Positions 52,145-60,506 of a stretch of 64,000 nt of DNA are shown piece after piece. Under the pieces are notes generated by a model. It did no database searches. It saw only the letters and a list, made by a program, of their open reading frames with translations, and was not told the DNA's origin. How positions within the stretch are numbered: position 1 is the stretch's first letter; every line of letters begins with the position of its first letter. The DNA comes from Pseudomonas gingeri. GTDB lineage: Bacteria > Pseudomonadota > Gammaproteobacteria > Pseudomonadales > Pseudomonadaceae. The DNA lies in contig NZ_JACAOS010000016.1 in NCBI RefSeq assembly GCF_013386165.1, positions 779,729-843,728 on the forward strand, read 5' to 3'. The position numbers and the translations under genes are program-made.

Positions 52145-52948
52145 TCAAAGGCTGTGATTGTGCAGATCGCTCACCAGCATGCAGCCCGGTGCATGGGTAA
52201 TGCATAACGGTGGGCGTGACGCTTGCACCACCGCTTGCGGGGTCACGCCGCAAGCCCAGAACACCGGTAGCTCATCGTCAGCCAGGGGCACGGCGTCACC
52301 ATAATCCGGTGTGCCGAGGTCGTGGATGCCGATCAGTCGCGGGTCGCCGATGTGTACCGGTGCGCCATGCACATTGGGCATGCGCCCGGTGATCTCGATC
52401 GCCCGGATCGCGTCGGCGGCCTTCAACGGCCGCATGCTCACCACCAGCTTGCCTTGCAGGCGCTCGGTGGGGCGGGTCTCTATATTCGTCTGGAACATCG
52501 CCACGTTGCGTCCCAGTTTGACGTGGCGCAGGTCGATGCCGGCATCCAGCAAGGGTTGTTCGAAGGAGAATGAGCAACCGATGGCGAAGGCCACCATGTC
52601 GTCGCGCCAGAGATGCTTGATGTTCTGCGGCTCCTCGCTCAGTTCGCCGTGGCGATAGACCCGGTAGCGCGGGACGTCGTGGCGGATATCGACGCTTTCG
52701 CCCAGGTGGCGGAACATCGGGTCCCCGGGTTGAGTGATGTCGAGTATCGGGCAGGCCTGGCGATTGAGGGTGCAGAAGCGCAGGAACTCATCGGCCCAGT
52801 CCCCCGGCAAAATCACGATATTGGCTTGTACCCGGCCCAGGCCCAGGCCGCTGGTGTGGCCCTGGTACTGGTCGGTGGCGATGTGTCGGCGCAAGGCGCG
52901 CGGCGCCAGATGGCGCAACTGATCGAAGGACAGCGCAGGCAGGTTCAT
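52145..52948 (-). CDS. DUF1445 putative hydro-lyase (D-glutamate-cyclase-like)
   Basis: 267 aa. Conserved blocks of the family: HTSGLGLGRVQANIVILPGDWADEFLRFC at about 30-58, AFAIGCSFSFEQPLLDAG near 118-135, NVAMFQTNIET, VSMRPLKAADAIRA near 170, and WACGVTPQAVVQASRPPLCITHAPGCMLVSDL at the end with several Cys/His. Family members are labelled hydro-lyases by COG4336. It is divergent from an MFS gene followed by an OprD porin, suggesting catabolism of an imported organic acid. Confidence 0.85.
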   Translation of the reverse strand: MNLPALSFDQLRHLAPRALRRHIATDQYQGHTSGLGLGRVQANIVILPGDWADEFLRFCTLNRQACPILDITQPGDPMFRHLGESVDIRHDVPRYRVYRHGELSEEPQNIKHLWRDDMVAFAIGCSFSFEQPLLDAGIDLRHVKLGRNVAMFQTNIETRPTERLQGKLVVSMRPLKAADAIRAIEITGRMPNVHGAPVHIGDPRLIGIHDLGTPDYGDAVPLADDELPVFWACGVTPQAVVQASRPPLCITHAPGCMLVSDLHNHSL

Positions 52949-53268
52949 CGAACGTCTCTCTTGTGTTGGGTCGAGGCCTTTTTAGGGCGCCGCGACAGCC
53001 CCGTCCAACGAGAAAATCTGTTATTGCGAACAAGAAAAACTGATCCACGCTGACGCACAGTGCTCCTGAATCCGGCACGGGTCCCTGAGGGGCCATCAAC
53101 TTTTCTTATGCATTGACCGGCTTTTTTCCCGTTTGACGCTGAACCGCTCCGGCGCGAAGAATCCACCCCACGATGTAGCGCATCTGCATCGGTTCTCCAC
53201 GACAACGCCTTCACAAAAAAACAACGAGGCGTGTCCGTCATCTTCCCTTGCTGCCGCAGGAACCCTCC
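52949..53268. other. Gene-free stretch between DUF1445 and MFS genes
   Basis: Divergent promoter region. AAAAACAA at 53217-53224 fits the Crc/Hfq pattern within the MFS leader. AGGA precedes the MFS start. No regulator gene or clear operator palindrome was recognised. Confidence 0.4.
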
Positions 53269-54564
53269 ATGGAACACACCATGACTGATAACGTGCCTTC
53301 AGGGACGCGCCGTGCCGGCCCGTTCAGTTGGTACGGCCCGCTGTCCAAAAATGAAAAGCGTACTTTCTGGAGCTGCAAGATCGGCTATGGCCTGGACGGC
53401 ATGGACACCCAGATGTTGAGTTTCGTGATTCCCACCTTGATTGCCACCTGGGGCATTTCCAAGGGGGAGGCCGGGCTGATCGGTACCTCGACCTTGTTGG
53501 CCTCGGCGGCCGGCGGCTGGATCGCCGGGATTCTGTCCGACCGCGTCGGTCGGGTGCGCACCCTGCAACTGACGGTGCTGTGGTTTGCCTTCTTCACGTT
53601 CATGTGTGGGCTGGCGCAGAACTACGACCAACTGTTGGTGGCGCGTACGCTGATGGGCTTTGGTTTTGGTGGTGAGTGGACGGCGGGGGCGGTGCTGATC
53701 GGCGAGGTGATCCGTTCCCAGGATCGGGGCAAGGCGGTGGGCATGGTGCAGGCCGGTTGGGCCTTGGGCTGGGGCCTGACGGCGTTGCTGTATGCCGGCT
53801 TGTTCAGTTTTCTGCCACCGGAGCAGGCCTGGCGGGCACTGTTCATGATCGGTCTGGTTCCGGCGCTGTTCGTGCTGGCGATCCGTCGGTTGGTCAAGGA
53901 GTCCGATACCTTCGAGCAGGCGCGGGACGAGCGTCTGACCCAAGCTGAAAAGCCTTCGCCGTGGGCTTTTTTCGAGATCTTCGCGCCACGGATGCTCAGC
54001 ACCACCTTGCGTGCCTCGTTGCTGACCACTGGCGCCCTGGGCGGTTACTACGCGATCACCACCTGGTTGCCGACCTACCTGAAAACCGAACGTGGCCTGA
54101 GCGTACTGGGCACCGGCGGTTACCTGGCGATGGTGATCGTCGGCTCCTACGTCGGTTACGTCGTCAGCGCCTTGCTGACCGATGCCATCGGCCGCAAGAA
54201 GAACTTCATCCTCTTTGCCGTCGGCTCCATGAGCATCGTCCTGGCCTATACCCAGTTGCCCATCGATAACACCTGGATGCTCTGGTTGGGCTTTCCCCTG
54301 GGGTTCTTCGCCTCGGGCATCTTCGCCGGCATGGGCGCGTTCCTCACTGAGCTGTTTCCCACCCGCATGCGTGGGTCGGGCCAGGGCTTCTGCTACAACG
54401 CCGGGCGCTCCATCGCCGCGTTGTTCCCGCTGTTCATCGGCGCGCTGAGTGAAACCCTGCCGATTGGCGTCGGCATCGGCGTGTTTGCCGCCGGTGCTTA
54501 CGCCGTGGTGATCCTGGCGGCCCTGAGCCTGCCGGAAACCCGCGGTCGCCAGCTAGAGAACTGA
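53269..54564 (+). CDS. MFS transporter, aromatic/organic acid:H+ symporter type
   Basis: 431 aa with 12 helices. The A-motif between TM2 and TM3 is GILSDRVGRVRTL; TM4-5 has RTLMGFGFGGEWTAGAVLIGE; the second-half A-like motif is LLTDAIGRKK; and a late AFLTELFPTRMRGSGQGFCYN block marks the sugar/acid-symporter (AAHS/NanT-like) branch. ATG 53269 has AGGA about eight bases upstream; 53281 is an alternative. It is followed after 120 bases by an OprD-type porin on the same strand. Confidence 0.88.
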   Translation: MEHTMTDNVPSGTRRAGPFSWYGPLSKNEKRTFWSCKIGYGLDGMDTQMLSFVIPTLIATWGISKGEAGLIGTSTLLASAAGGWIAGILSDRVGRVRTLQLTVLWFAFFTFMCGLAQNYDQLLVARTLMGFGFGGEWTAGAVLIGEVIRSQDRGKAVGMVQAGWALGWGLTALLYAGLFSFLPPEQAWRALFMIGLVPALFVLAIRRLVKESDTFEQARDERLTQAEKPSPWAFFEIFAPRMLSTTLRASLLTTGALGGYYAITTWLPTYLKTERGLSVLGTGGYLAMVIVGSYVGYVVSALLTDAIGRKKNFILFAVGSMSIVLAYTQLPIDNTWMLWLGFPLGFFASGIFAGMGAFLTELFPTRMRGSGQGFCYNAGRSIAALFPLFIGALSETLPIGVGIGVFAAGAYAVVILAALSLPETRGRQLEN

Positions 54565-54684
54565 TGCTCGACGCACCTGGGTCCGGCGGGCCCAGTCACT
54601 ACTGATCCTGACATTTCAACCACATCGGCCGCGATCCCAACGCCCCCGAGAGGGTCGGCTCGCGTCCGCGATAAGGAGCACACC

Positions 54685-55929
54685 ATGAAGCCGTTCGATT
54701 ATTTTTCCCGTTTGTCTGTGCCGGCGGGCACATTATTGGGCCTGGGCCTGATTTGCGCGCCGAACGCCCAGGCGGATTTTCTCAGCGACAGCAAGGGCAA
54801 CCTGGAGCTGCGCAACTTTTACTTCAACCGGGATTTTCGCCAGGCCGGCTCCCGGGAAAAGGCCGATGAATGGGCCCAGGGTTTCCTGCTGCGCATGGAG
54901 TCGGGTTACACCGAAGGGACCGTGGGGTTCGGTCTCGATGCCCTGGGCATGGTCGGTTACAAACTGGACTCGGGACGTGGCACGGCCGGCACTGGCCTGC
55001 TGCCGGCGGACAGCCGCAATGGCGGCTCCCAGGACAGCTACGGCAAGCTGGCGGCAGCGGCCAAGGTGAAGATTTCCAATAGCACCCTGAAGGTCGGTAG
55101 TTTCCAGATGAAGGACCCGGTGATCATTTCCAACGATACCCGTCTGCTGCCCGGAACCTTTCAGGGCGCGCTGGTGAACGTGCAGGAAATCGACCACCTG
55201 AAGCTGACCGGGGGTTCGTTCAATCAGATCCGCTACGTCGACTCCACCGATGATCAGAAGATGACGGCCAACCGCATTGGCGGTTCGAGCGACAAGTTCC
55301 AGTTCGCCGGGGCCGACTACCAGTGGCTGCCCAACCTGCTGACCCAGTACCGCTATGGCAAGCTGGAAGATGTCTACCAGCAGAACTTCATCGGCCTGTT
55401 GCATAACTGGGACCTGGGCCAGGGCCAGAGCTTGAAAAGCGACCTGCGTTACGCCCGTAGCACCGAGGATGGCAGCTTCCGTCCGCTGGATAACCGCGCC
55501 TTGGGCGGCATGTTCACCTACTCCTTCAAGGGCAATGCCTTGGGCTTCGGTTATCAGCGCATGAGCGGCTCGGATCCGTTCCCATACATCGGGCACAGCG
55601 ACCCGTACCTGGTGAACTTCGTGCAGATTGGCGACTTTGCCAATATCAACGAGCGTTCCTTGCAGGTGCGTTATGACTACGACTTTGCACAACTGGGTGT
55701 GCCGGGCCTGACCTTCATGACCCGCTACGTGTCCGGTGACAATGTGCAACGCACGGTTCCGGGTGAAGGCCGGGAATGGGAGCGCAACACCGATATCGGC
55801 TATGTGTTCCAGGATGGCACGCTCAAAGGGGTAGGGGTGAAGTGGCGCAATGCGACGGTGCGCTCGAACTTCGGCAATGACCTGGACGAGAACCGCCTGA
55901 TCATCAGCTATACCTTGGCGCTCTGGTAA
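54685..55929 (+). CDS. OprD-family outer-membrane porin
   Basis: 414 aa. Signal peptide ends at NAQA near residue 31 and is followed by DFLSDSKGNLELRNFYFNRDFR, the OprD start. KADEWAQGFLLRMESGYTEGTVGFGLDALGM and VRYDYDFAQLGVPGLTFMTRYVSGD are family blocks; the protein ends in a beta-strand with aromatic-rich YTLALW. OprD porins admit small carboxylates and amino acids. Pairing with the MFS symporter and DUF1445 enzyme points to one substrate. A REP-like terminator follows. Confidence 0.93.
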   Translation: MKPFDYFSRLSVPAGTLLGLGLICAPNAQADFLSDSKGNLELRNFYFNRDFRQAGSREKADEWAQGFLLRMESGYTEGTVGFGLDALGMVGYKLDSGRGTAGTGLLPADSRNGGSQDSYGKLAAAAKVKISNSTLKVGSFQMKDPVIISNDTRLLPGTFQGALVNVQEIDHLKLTGGSFNQIRYVDSTDDQKMTANRIGGSSDKFQFAGADYQWLPNLLTQYRYGKLEDVYQQNFIGLLHNWDLGQGQSLKSDLRYARSTEDGSFRPLDNRALGGMFTYSFKGNALGFGYQRMSGSDPFPYIGHSDPYLVNFVQIGDFANINERSLQVRYDYDFAQLGVPGLTFMTRYVSGDNVQRTVPGEGREWERNTDIGYVFQDGTLKGVGVKWRNATVRSNFGNDLDENRLIISYTLALW

Positions 55930-55982
55930 CAGCCGGCAGGGCACTTCCGTTGTTGTCCGACCCGACCTGAAACATGGACTCT

Positions 55983-56019
55983 GCAGGAGCCGGCTTGCCC
56001 GGCTCCTGCCGTTTTTTTT
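55983..56019 (+). terminator. REP-derived terminator after the OprD gene
   Basis: Perfect 11-base stem GCAGGAGCCGG / CCGGCTCCTGC, loop CTTGC, then eight T residues. The stem has REP sequence (AGCCGGCTTGC), so a REP seems to have been adopted as a terminator. Confidence 0.85.
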
Positions 56020-56117
56020 GGGAACCGGGAGTCGGCCCTGGACGGGCATCGACCAGGACGAAATCCGCGGCGCGTCGATTGCGTTGTTTGTTCAATCGCC
56101 CGTTGAAGGGAGCTTTC

Positions 56118-57074
56118 ATGCTGGACGCCTCTGAAGAGGAGCGTCCCATGAAAAGTGTATTGAGTTGGTTGTATGCGCCAGTGTTCTGGTGCGGTTTCCT
56201 GGGGGCGAGCCTGGGGCTGTTTGAACAGCTCTGGAGCTTGCCCTTGCTGTTTTTGTTGGCCGTGATGGTGTCGTTTCTGGCGGAGTGGGGGTTGCCCTAT
56301 GAACCGCTCTGGAACCACTCGAAGGCTGACCGTTTCAGGGATATCGCCCATGGGCTGGTCAATGAAAGTCTCAATGCCCTGGGGCTGCTGGTCTTGCCGA
56401 TACTGGCGCTGTGGTTGCCGTTTGCCGTGGTCTGGCCCCAGGCGTGGCCGTTGTGGCTGCAACTGTTGTTGGCGGTGGTGATCGCCGATGCCGGGATCAC
56501 CCTGGCGCACTACGCGAGCCATCGGTTGCCGTGGTTGTGGCGATTGCATGCGGTGCATCACAGTGTGCAACGCATGTATGGCTTCAATGGCCTGATGAAA
56601 CATCCGTTGCACCAGGCACTGGAAGCCACGGCGGGCTTGCTGCCGCTCTGGCTGCTGGGCATCCCGCAGGGTGTCGCGGCCCTGTTGGCGTTTGCCATTG
56701 CCATTCAATTGCTGCTGCAGCATTCCAATGTCGCTATGCGCCTGGGGCCGTTACGCTGGATCTTCGCCTGGGCGCCGTTGCATCGCTTTCACCACATGAA
56801 ATACGGCAAGGCCGGGGATGTGAATTTCGGGCTGTTCTTCACGCTCTGGGATCGGTTGCTGGGGACGGCCTTTTACACGCAGGGGTACCGGATCGGCGAG
56901 GGTGACCTGGGGATTGGCACACGTGCGGACTTCCCGGTGGGGTATGTCCGGCAACTGATCGATCCGTTTATCTCGGCACCGACGCATCCGGCTCCCGTGA
57001 CGCCTGAGCCGTTGCAGCGCCGGGTCAATCCAGCAGTCGTACCTGGATCCGGCCCAGGGCGTGAGCAGCGGTGA
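56118..57074 (+). CDS. Sterol desaturase / fatty acid hydroxylase family membrane protein
   Basis: 318 aa di-iron membrane enzyme with about five helices. Histidine boxes: HYASHRLPWLWRLHAVHHS near residues 136-155, HSN in LLLQHSNV near 202, and HRFHHMKYG near 222-230. It would oxidise a lipid C-H bond; substrate unknown. ATG 56118 has GGGAG upstream, ATG 56148 has GAGGAG upstream; both are plausible. The last 50 bases overlap the convergent AraC gene. Confidence 0.85.
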   Translation: MLDASEEERPMKSVLSWLYAPVFWCGFLGASLGLFEQLWSLPLLFLLAVMVSFLAEWGLPYEPLWNHSKADRFRDIAHGLVNESLNALGLLVLPILALWLPFAVVWPQAWPLWLQLLLAVVIADAGITLAHYASHRLPWLWRLHAVHHSVQRMYGFNGLMKHPLHQALEATAGLLPLWLLGIPQGVAALLAFAIAIQLLLQHSNVAMRLGPLRWIFAWAPLHRFHHMKYGKAGDVNFGLFFTLWDRLLGTAFYTQGYRIGEGDLGIGTRADFPVGYVRQLIDPFISAPTHPAPVTPEPLQRRVNPAVVPGSGPGREQR

Positions 57075-57705
57075 CCCCGAAGAGTTTTTTCATGGTTCGG
57101 GAAAAGTGTGCGGAGTCGGCAAACCCCGCGGCATGGGCCGCCGCCGTCAGTGAGTCGCCCGCCAACACCCGGGCCAGTGCCAGGCGCAGGCGACGCCAAA
57201 GCACCAGGCGGCGGATCGGCAGGCCGAGGCGACTGGCAAACAGTCGTTCCAGTTGGCTCTGGGACAGGTTGGCAGCCCGGGCCAGGGCGTCGGCCGAGAC
57301 TTTACCTTCCAGCGAATGTTCCAGGGCCAGCAGGGCGCGGGCGATGCGTGGGTCTTCGAGAGGACGGCGGGGGCACCGGTGCAAGGCGTCCTCGAGGGCC
57401 GGCAATGACCATTCGACCTGGCTCAGGGCCTGTTGCAGGACGCCCAGATCAAGGGTCAGGGGTTCCGCGTAGAGCGAGAATGAACGGCCCGGTGCCTGGA
57501 GGATGGCATGGACACGCTGCGCCTTGATGAAAAAGTCATGGCGGCTGTGGGGCTGATCATCGAGCAGCAGGGTAACCGGCGCCTCGGGCGCCAGGATCAC
57601 CTGGTGGGCGTAGTGGGCATGGGACGCGGTACGCCCCAGTTCACCGTGGATCAAGGCGTAGTCGCGTCCCAGCCACAGGGCGCCGGTCCACTCGCTGTTG
57701 TTCAC
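57025..57705 (-). CDS. AraC-family regulator
   Basis: 226 aa. A cupin-like N-domain (HYAHQVILAPEAPVTLLLD) precedes the two HTH units at about 130-220 (LARAANLSQSQLERLFASRLGLPIRRL and AAAHAAGFADSAHFSRTMKKLFG). The start codon is GTG placed directly after the glpQ stop (TGAGTG), so it is translated from the glpQ transcript. Target unknown. Its 3' end overlaps the convergent desaturase gene by 50 bases. Confidence 0.88.
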   Translation of the reverse strand: MNNSEWTGALWLGRDYALIHGELGRTASHAHYAHQVILAPEAPVTLLLDDQPHSRHDFFIKAQRVHAILQAPGRSFSLYAEPLTLDLGVLQQALSQVEWSLPALEDALHRCPRRPLEDPRIARALLALEHSLEGKVSADALARAANLSQSQLERLFASRLGLPIRRLVLWRRLRLALARVLAGDSLTAAAHAAGFADSAHFSRTMKKLFGVTAAHALGRIQVRLLD

Positions 57706-58824
57706 TCAGTAGCCGTTGGCTTCGAGAATCTGCGGTATGGTTTTTGGCGACGGGCGCTTGAAGTACTTCAGCAACTCGGCCGAGCGGTTGGTGAAGATGC
57801 CATCAACCCCGGCATCCAGCACCTTCTGGTAGTCCCTCGGCGTGTCGACGGTGTACACATGCACCAGCATGCCCTGGTCATGGGTGTATTGGTTCATCCA
57901 GGGTTTGACCAGGTCCGAATAGCTCTGGTCGCCACCGTGGGTCAGTTCCGCCGAGGGGCCGGTACCGATCGCGCCCTGGGACTTGGCGTAATCCACCCAC
58001 TTCTCGAATTCGGCCTTGTCCTTGGGTTCCTGCCTGGCGTAGTAGGCGGCCTTGGTCTTCTCGCCGGAGTCGGCGAAGCTCACCTTCGACTTGGGCTCGA
58101 TGTTGCCGTCACCGACCCACAGCAGCAGGATCTTCGGCGTATCCGGCATTTCCTTGTGCAACAGTTCCAGGCTGCTCTTCTCGAAGGTCTGCAGGATCAC
58201 TTTGCCTTTGCCCTGGCCGACCTGGGGCTGTTCCTTGGACACCAGCGAGTTCGGGCTCAGCAGGCCGCGTTCCTGCAGTTTGTTCTTCAGCTCATGCTCG
58301 ATACCGGGAAACTGCTTGGGTTCCTTGGTTTCGATGTACAAGCCCGGCTGGTGTTGCGGATTGGCCTGGGCGATGTCGATGATCTGGTCCAGGCTGAGGA
58401 TTTTCAGGCCGACGTAGGACGGACGTGCCCGCTCGGGGTGGGCCTGGTTGAACCAGCTGCCGGCGTCCAGGGTTTGCAGTTCGGCCCAGGTAAACGCGTT
58501 GGCCGGGCTGTCCTTGCGCTCGGGGAACTTGCTGGCGACGTCGGTGGTGCGTGACAGGTTATTGTCGTGCAGGGCGAAGATCACCCCGTCCTTGCTCCGT
58601 TGCAGGTCCATTTCCAGGTAGTCGGCGCCCAGGTCGCGGGCCAGCGTGTAGGAAGCAGCGGTGGATTCCGGGGCATCGAAGGAGGCGCCACGATGGGCGA
58701 TCACCGCAGGATGGGGAATACCATTCGACGCGGCGAGGGCACTGGAGGCGCTGTTGGCCTCGGCGGTGCCCAGACCCAGTAACAGACTCAGGGCCAGGGC
58801 GCTTTGGGTGAGGGGGGCGGCCAT
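57706..58824 (-). CDS. glpQ: Periplasmic glycerophosphodiester phosphodiesterase
   Basis: 372 aa. Hydrolyses glycerophosphodiesters to glycerol-3-phosphate and an alcohol. A signal peptide ends near residue 23 (TAEA). The active site HRGASFDAPEST at 44-55 gives catalytic H44 and R45; metal ligands E71 and D73 in YLEMDL; catalytic H86 in ALHDN. A C-terminal GVDGIFTNRSAELL block is the GDPD end. Length fits GlpQ. It is directly followed by a translationally coupled AraC regulator. Confidence 0.93.
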   Translation of the reverse strand: MAAPLTQSALALSLLLGLGTAEANSASSALAASNGIPHPAVIAHRGASFDAPESTAASYTLARDLGADYLEMDLQRSKDGVIFALHDNNLSRTTDVASKFPERKDSPANAFTWAELQTLDAGSWFNQAHPERARPSYVGLKILSLDQIIDIAQANPQHQPGLYIETKEPKQFPGIEHELKNKLQERGLLSPNSLVSKEQPQVGQGKGKVILQTFEKSSLELLHKEMPDTPKILLLWVGDGNIEPKSKVSFADSGEKTKAAYYARQEPKDKAEFEKWVDYAKSQGAIGTGPSAELTHGGDQSYSDLVKPWMNQYTHDQGMLVHVYTVDTPRDYQKVLDAGVDGIFTNRSAELLKYFKRPSPKTIPQILEANGY

Positions 58825-59052
58825 GCTCGAATTCCTTTCGCAGAGAGTGAGTATCAGGGGCTACTTTTAGCAGCTGATTGCTATAGCGGCTATCGCGAAA
58901 CTGACACAAACCTGCTCCAGATCCGGTTTTCGGCTTTTTCATCGGGTAGGGTGCCTGAGGCGTTGTCGCTCATTTCCCCGCCAGAGGGAGAGGCCTGCCC
59001 TGCGTGTAAACCAGCCATCCATGAGCCTTGGGGCTCTTCAGCGAGGTTTACC

Positions 59053-59382
59053 ATGACGATCACATCCGAGCTTATCTGCCAGGCCGCCGACCAACTCAAG
59101 GGATTTGTCGGCTTCAATCGCAAGACCGCCCAGTACATCGTTCGCTTCAGTGAGGACTCGTTCGGCATGGACGTGGCGGATGACGCCATCTTCCCGGCGT
59201 GCGAGTTTGTCTGGCTGCCGGCCGCGCAGGAGACCATGCGCCTCTGCCGTGAGCGGATCCAGCTGTTGCTGGCGCAGAACATCGATGACCGGATCAACAT
59301 CAGCGAACCGCTGCGGGTCTACCAGCGGCGTGTCGATGTCCCTGAGATCGTGGCGCTGCGCCGGGCGCTCAGCGCCTCTTGA
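59053..59382 (+). CDS. Hypothetical protein
   Basis: 109 aa, soluble, no signal peptide. MTITSELICQAADQLKGFVG start, a middle FSEDSFGMDVADDAIFPACEFVWLP, and a charged end RINISEPLRVYQRRVDVPEIVALRR. I do not recognise the family. ATG 59053 has AGCGAGG 10 or so bases upstream. It is convergent with the monooxygenase gene, 14 bases apart. Confidence 0.65.
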   Translation: MTITSELICQAADQLKGFVGFNRKTAQYIVRFSEDSFGMDVADDAIFPACEFVWLPAAQETMRLCRERIQLLLAQNIDDRINISEPLRVYQRRVDVPEIVALRRALSAS

Positions 59383-59396
59383 TGAGCGGCTGGCGG

Positions 59397-59720
59397 TCAG
59401 CGCTGGAAAGGGTAGGCGCGTTCGACCTTGCATACCCGGGTATGAAAGGCCTCGTACCAGGTTGAACGACCACGTTCGCGGATTTCGCTGTGCTCGGCGT
59501 GCTGTTTCCAGGCGAGGATGGCCGCCTCGCTGTTCCAGTAGGACACGGTGATACCCAGCCCGTCCTCGCCCCGGGCGGACTCCATGCCGAGAAAGCCCGG
59601 TTGTTCTCCGGCCAGCTCGACCATGCGCTGCGCCGCTTCAGCGTAGCCTTGATCACCTTCGGTACGCAGGGACGTGAAGATGACAGCGTAGTAAGGCGGT
59701 TGTGGTGTCTGGGCAATCAT
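59397..59720 (-). CDS. Antibiotic biosynthesis monooxygenase (ABM) domain protein
   Basis: 107 aa ferredoxin-like dimeric fold: YYAVIFTSLRTEGDQGYAEAAQRM, EQPGFLGMESARGEDGLGITVSYW, and AILAWKQHAEHSEIRERGRSTWYEAFHTRVCKVER, which is the heme-degrading-monooxygenase-like ABM pattern. Substrate unknown. The start overlaps the amidotransferase-like stop as ATGA, so they form an operon. Confidence 0.88.
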   Translation of the reverse strand: MIAQTPQPPYYAVIFTSLRTEGDQGYAEAAQRMVELAGEQPGFLGMESARGEDGLGITVSYWNSEAAILAWKQHAEHSEIRERGRSTWYEAFHTRVCKVERAYPFQR

Positions 59721-60427
59721 TGTGGCTGACTCGCGCAGGCGGCCAGGAATGCGCTGACCAGCGCCGGCGTATGGCCTTGCAGCGCCGCGCGCTCGGGCTG
59801 GAACAGGGTCGCGACGAAGAAGGGGTGGCCCTTGAGTTCGACGGTTCGCAGATCGCCCTGGGCATCGTGGCCGCTGGCGCGCAGGTCACCGTCGAGCAAG
59901 GCGCTTTCGAACGCGGGGTTGATACCGTAGCGGCAGTGGTAACCCTCATGGATGTCCAGGGTTCCGTAGGCCTTGGCGATCCGCGTGTCTTCGAGCAGCC
60001 GGATGCGGTCGTGGGCTTCGACCAGGGAGCAGCTCAACGGTGCAATCACTGCGCGTGGCGAGTCGGGGGATATTTCGCCATGTTCGGCGTCCGCCCAGCC
60101 CAGTACGTGCCGGGCATATTCCAGGATCGCATGCTGGAAACCGCCGCAGGTGCCGAGGAACGGACGTTGTTGTTCGCGGGCATGGGTGATCGCCAGCAAG
60201 GCGCCTTCCAGGCTCCGATAGGGGCTGGCCGGTACGCACCAGAAACCGTCGAAAAGACCCAGGTCGGTCTGCGGCGTCAGGCTGTCGGTGGCCAGCCAGT
60301 GAGCCTGTATGTTCAGCCCGGCGGACTCGGCCGCCCGTTGCAGGGCCACGGGAATGGCGCGGTGGGCGGTGACCTGTGGGTCATGGTCGCCGATCAGGGC
60401 GATCTTCAGGGGCGGGCGCTGTTCCAT
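59717..60427 (-). CDS. Class I glutamine amidotransferase-like protein (CTP-synthase C-terminal-related)
   Basis: 236 aa. The nucleophile elbow is GTCGGFQH with C94. The position of the catalytic His in FHPE is Gln: HPFFVATLFQPE at 201-212, codon 59798-59800, so the Cys-His-Glu triad is incomplete while E212 stays. This agrees with the CTP synthase C-terminal region-related (seleno)protein family as I recall it, where Cys can be selenocysteine. No synthetase domain is attached. It is coupled to the ABM gene and divergent from a LysR gene. Confidence 0.82.
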   Translation of the reverse strand: MEQRPPLKIALIGDHDPQVTAHRAIPVALQRAAESAGLNIQAHWLATDSLTPQTDLGLFDGFWCVPASPYRSLEGALLAITHAREQQRPFLGTCGGFQHAILEYARHVLGWADAEHGEISPDSPRAVIAPLSCSLVEAHDRIRLLEDTRIAKAYGTLDIHEGYHCRYGINPAFESALLDGDLRASGHDAQGDLRTVELKGHPFFVATLFQPERAALQGHTPALVSAFLAACASQPQ

Positions 60428-60506
60428 GGCTGTTGCTCCAGGCTTGTGGGGGCTCGCAGCGAACTATAAGGTGGCGCTGACGCATTCAATATAGGCAGTT
60501 ATCCAA

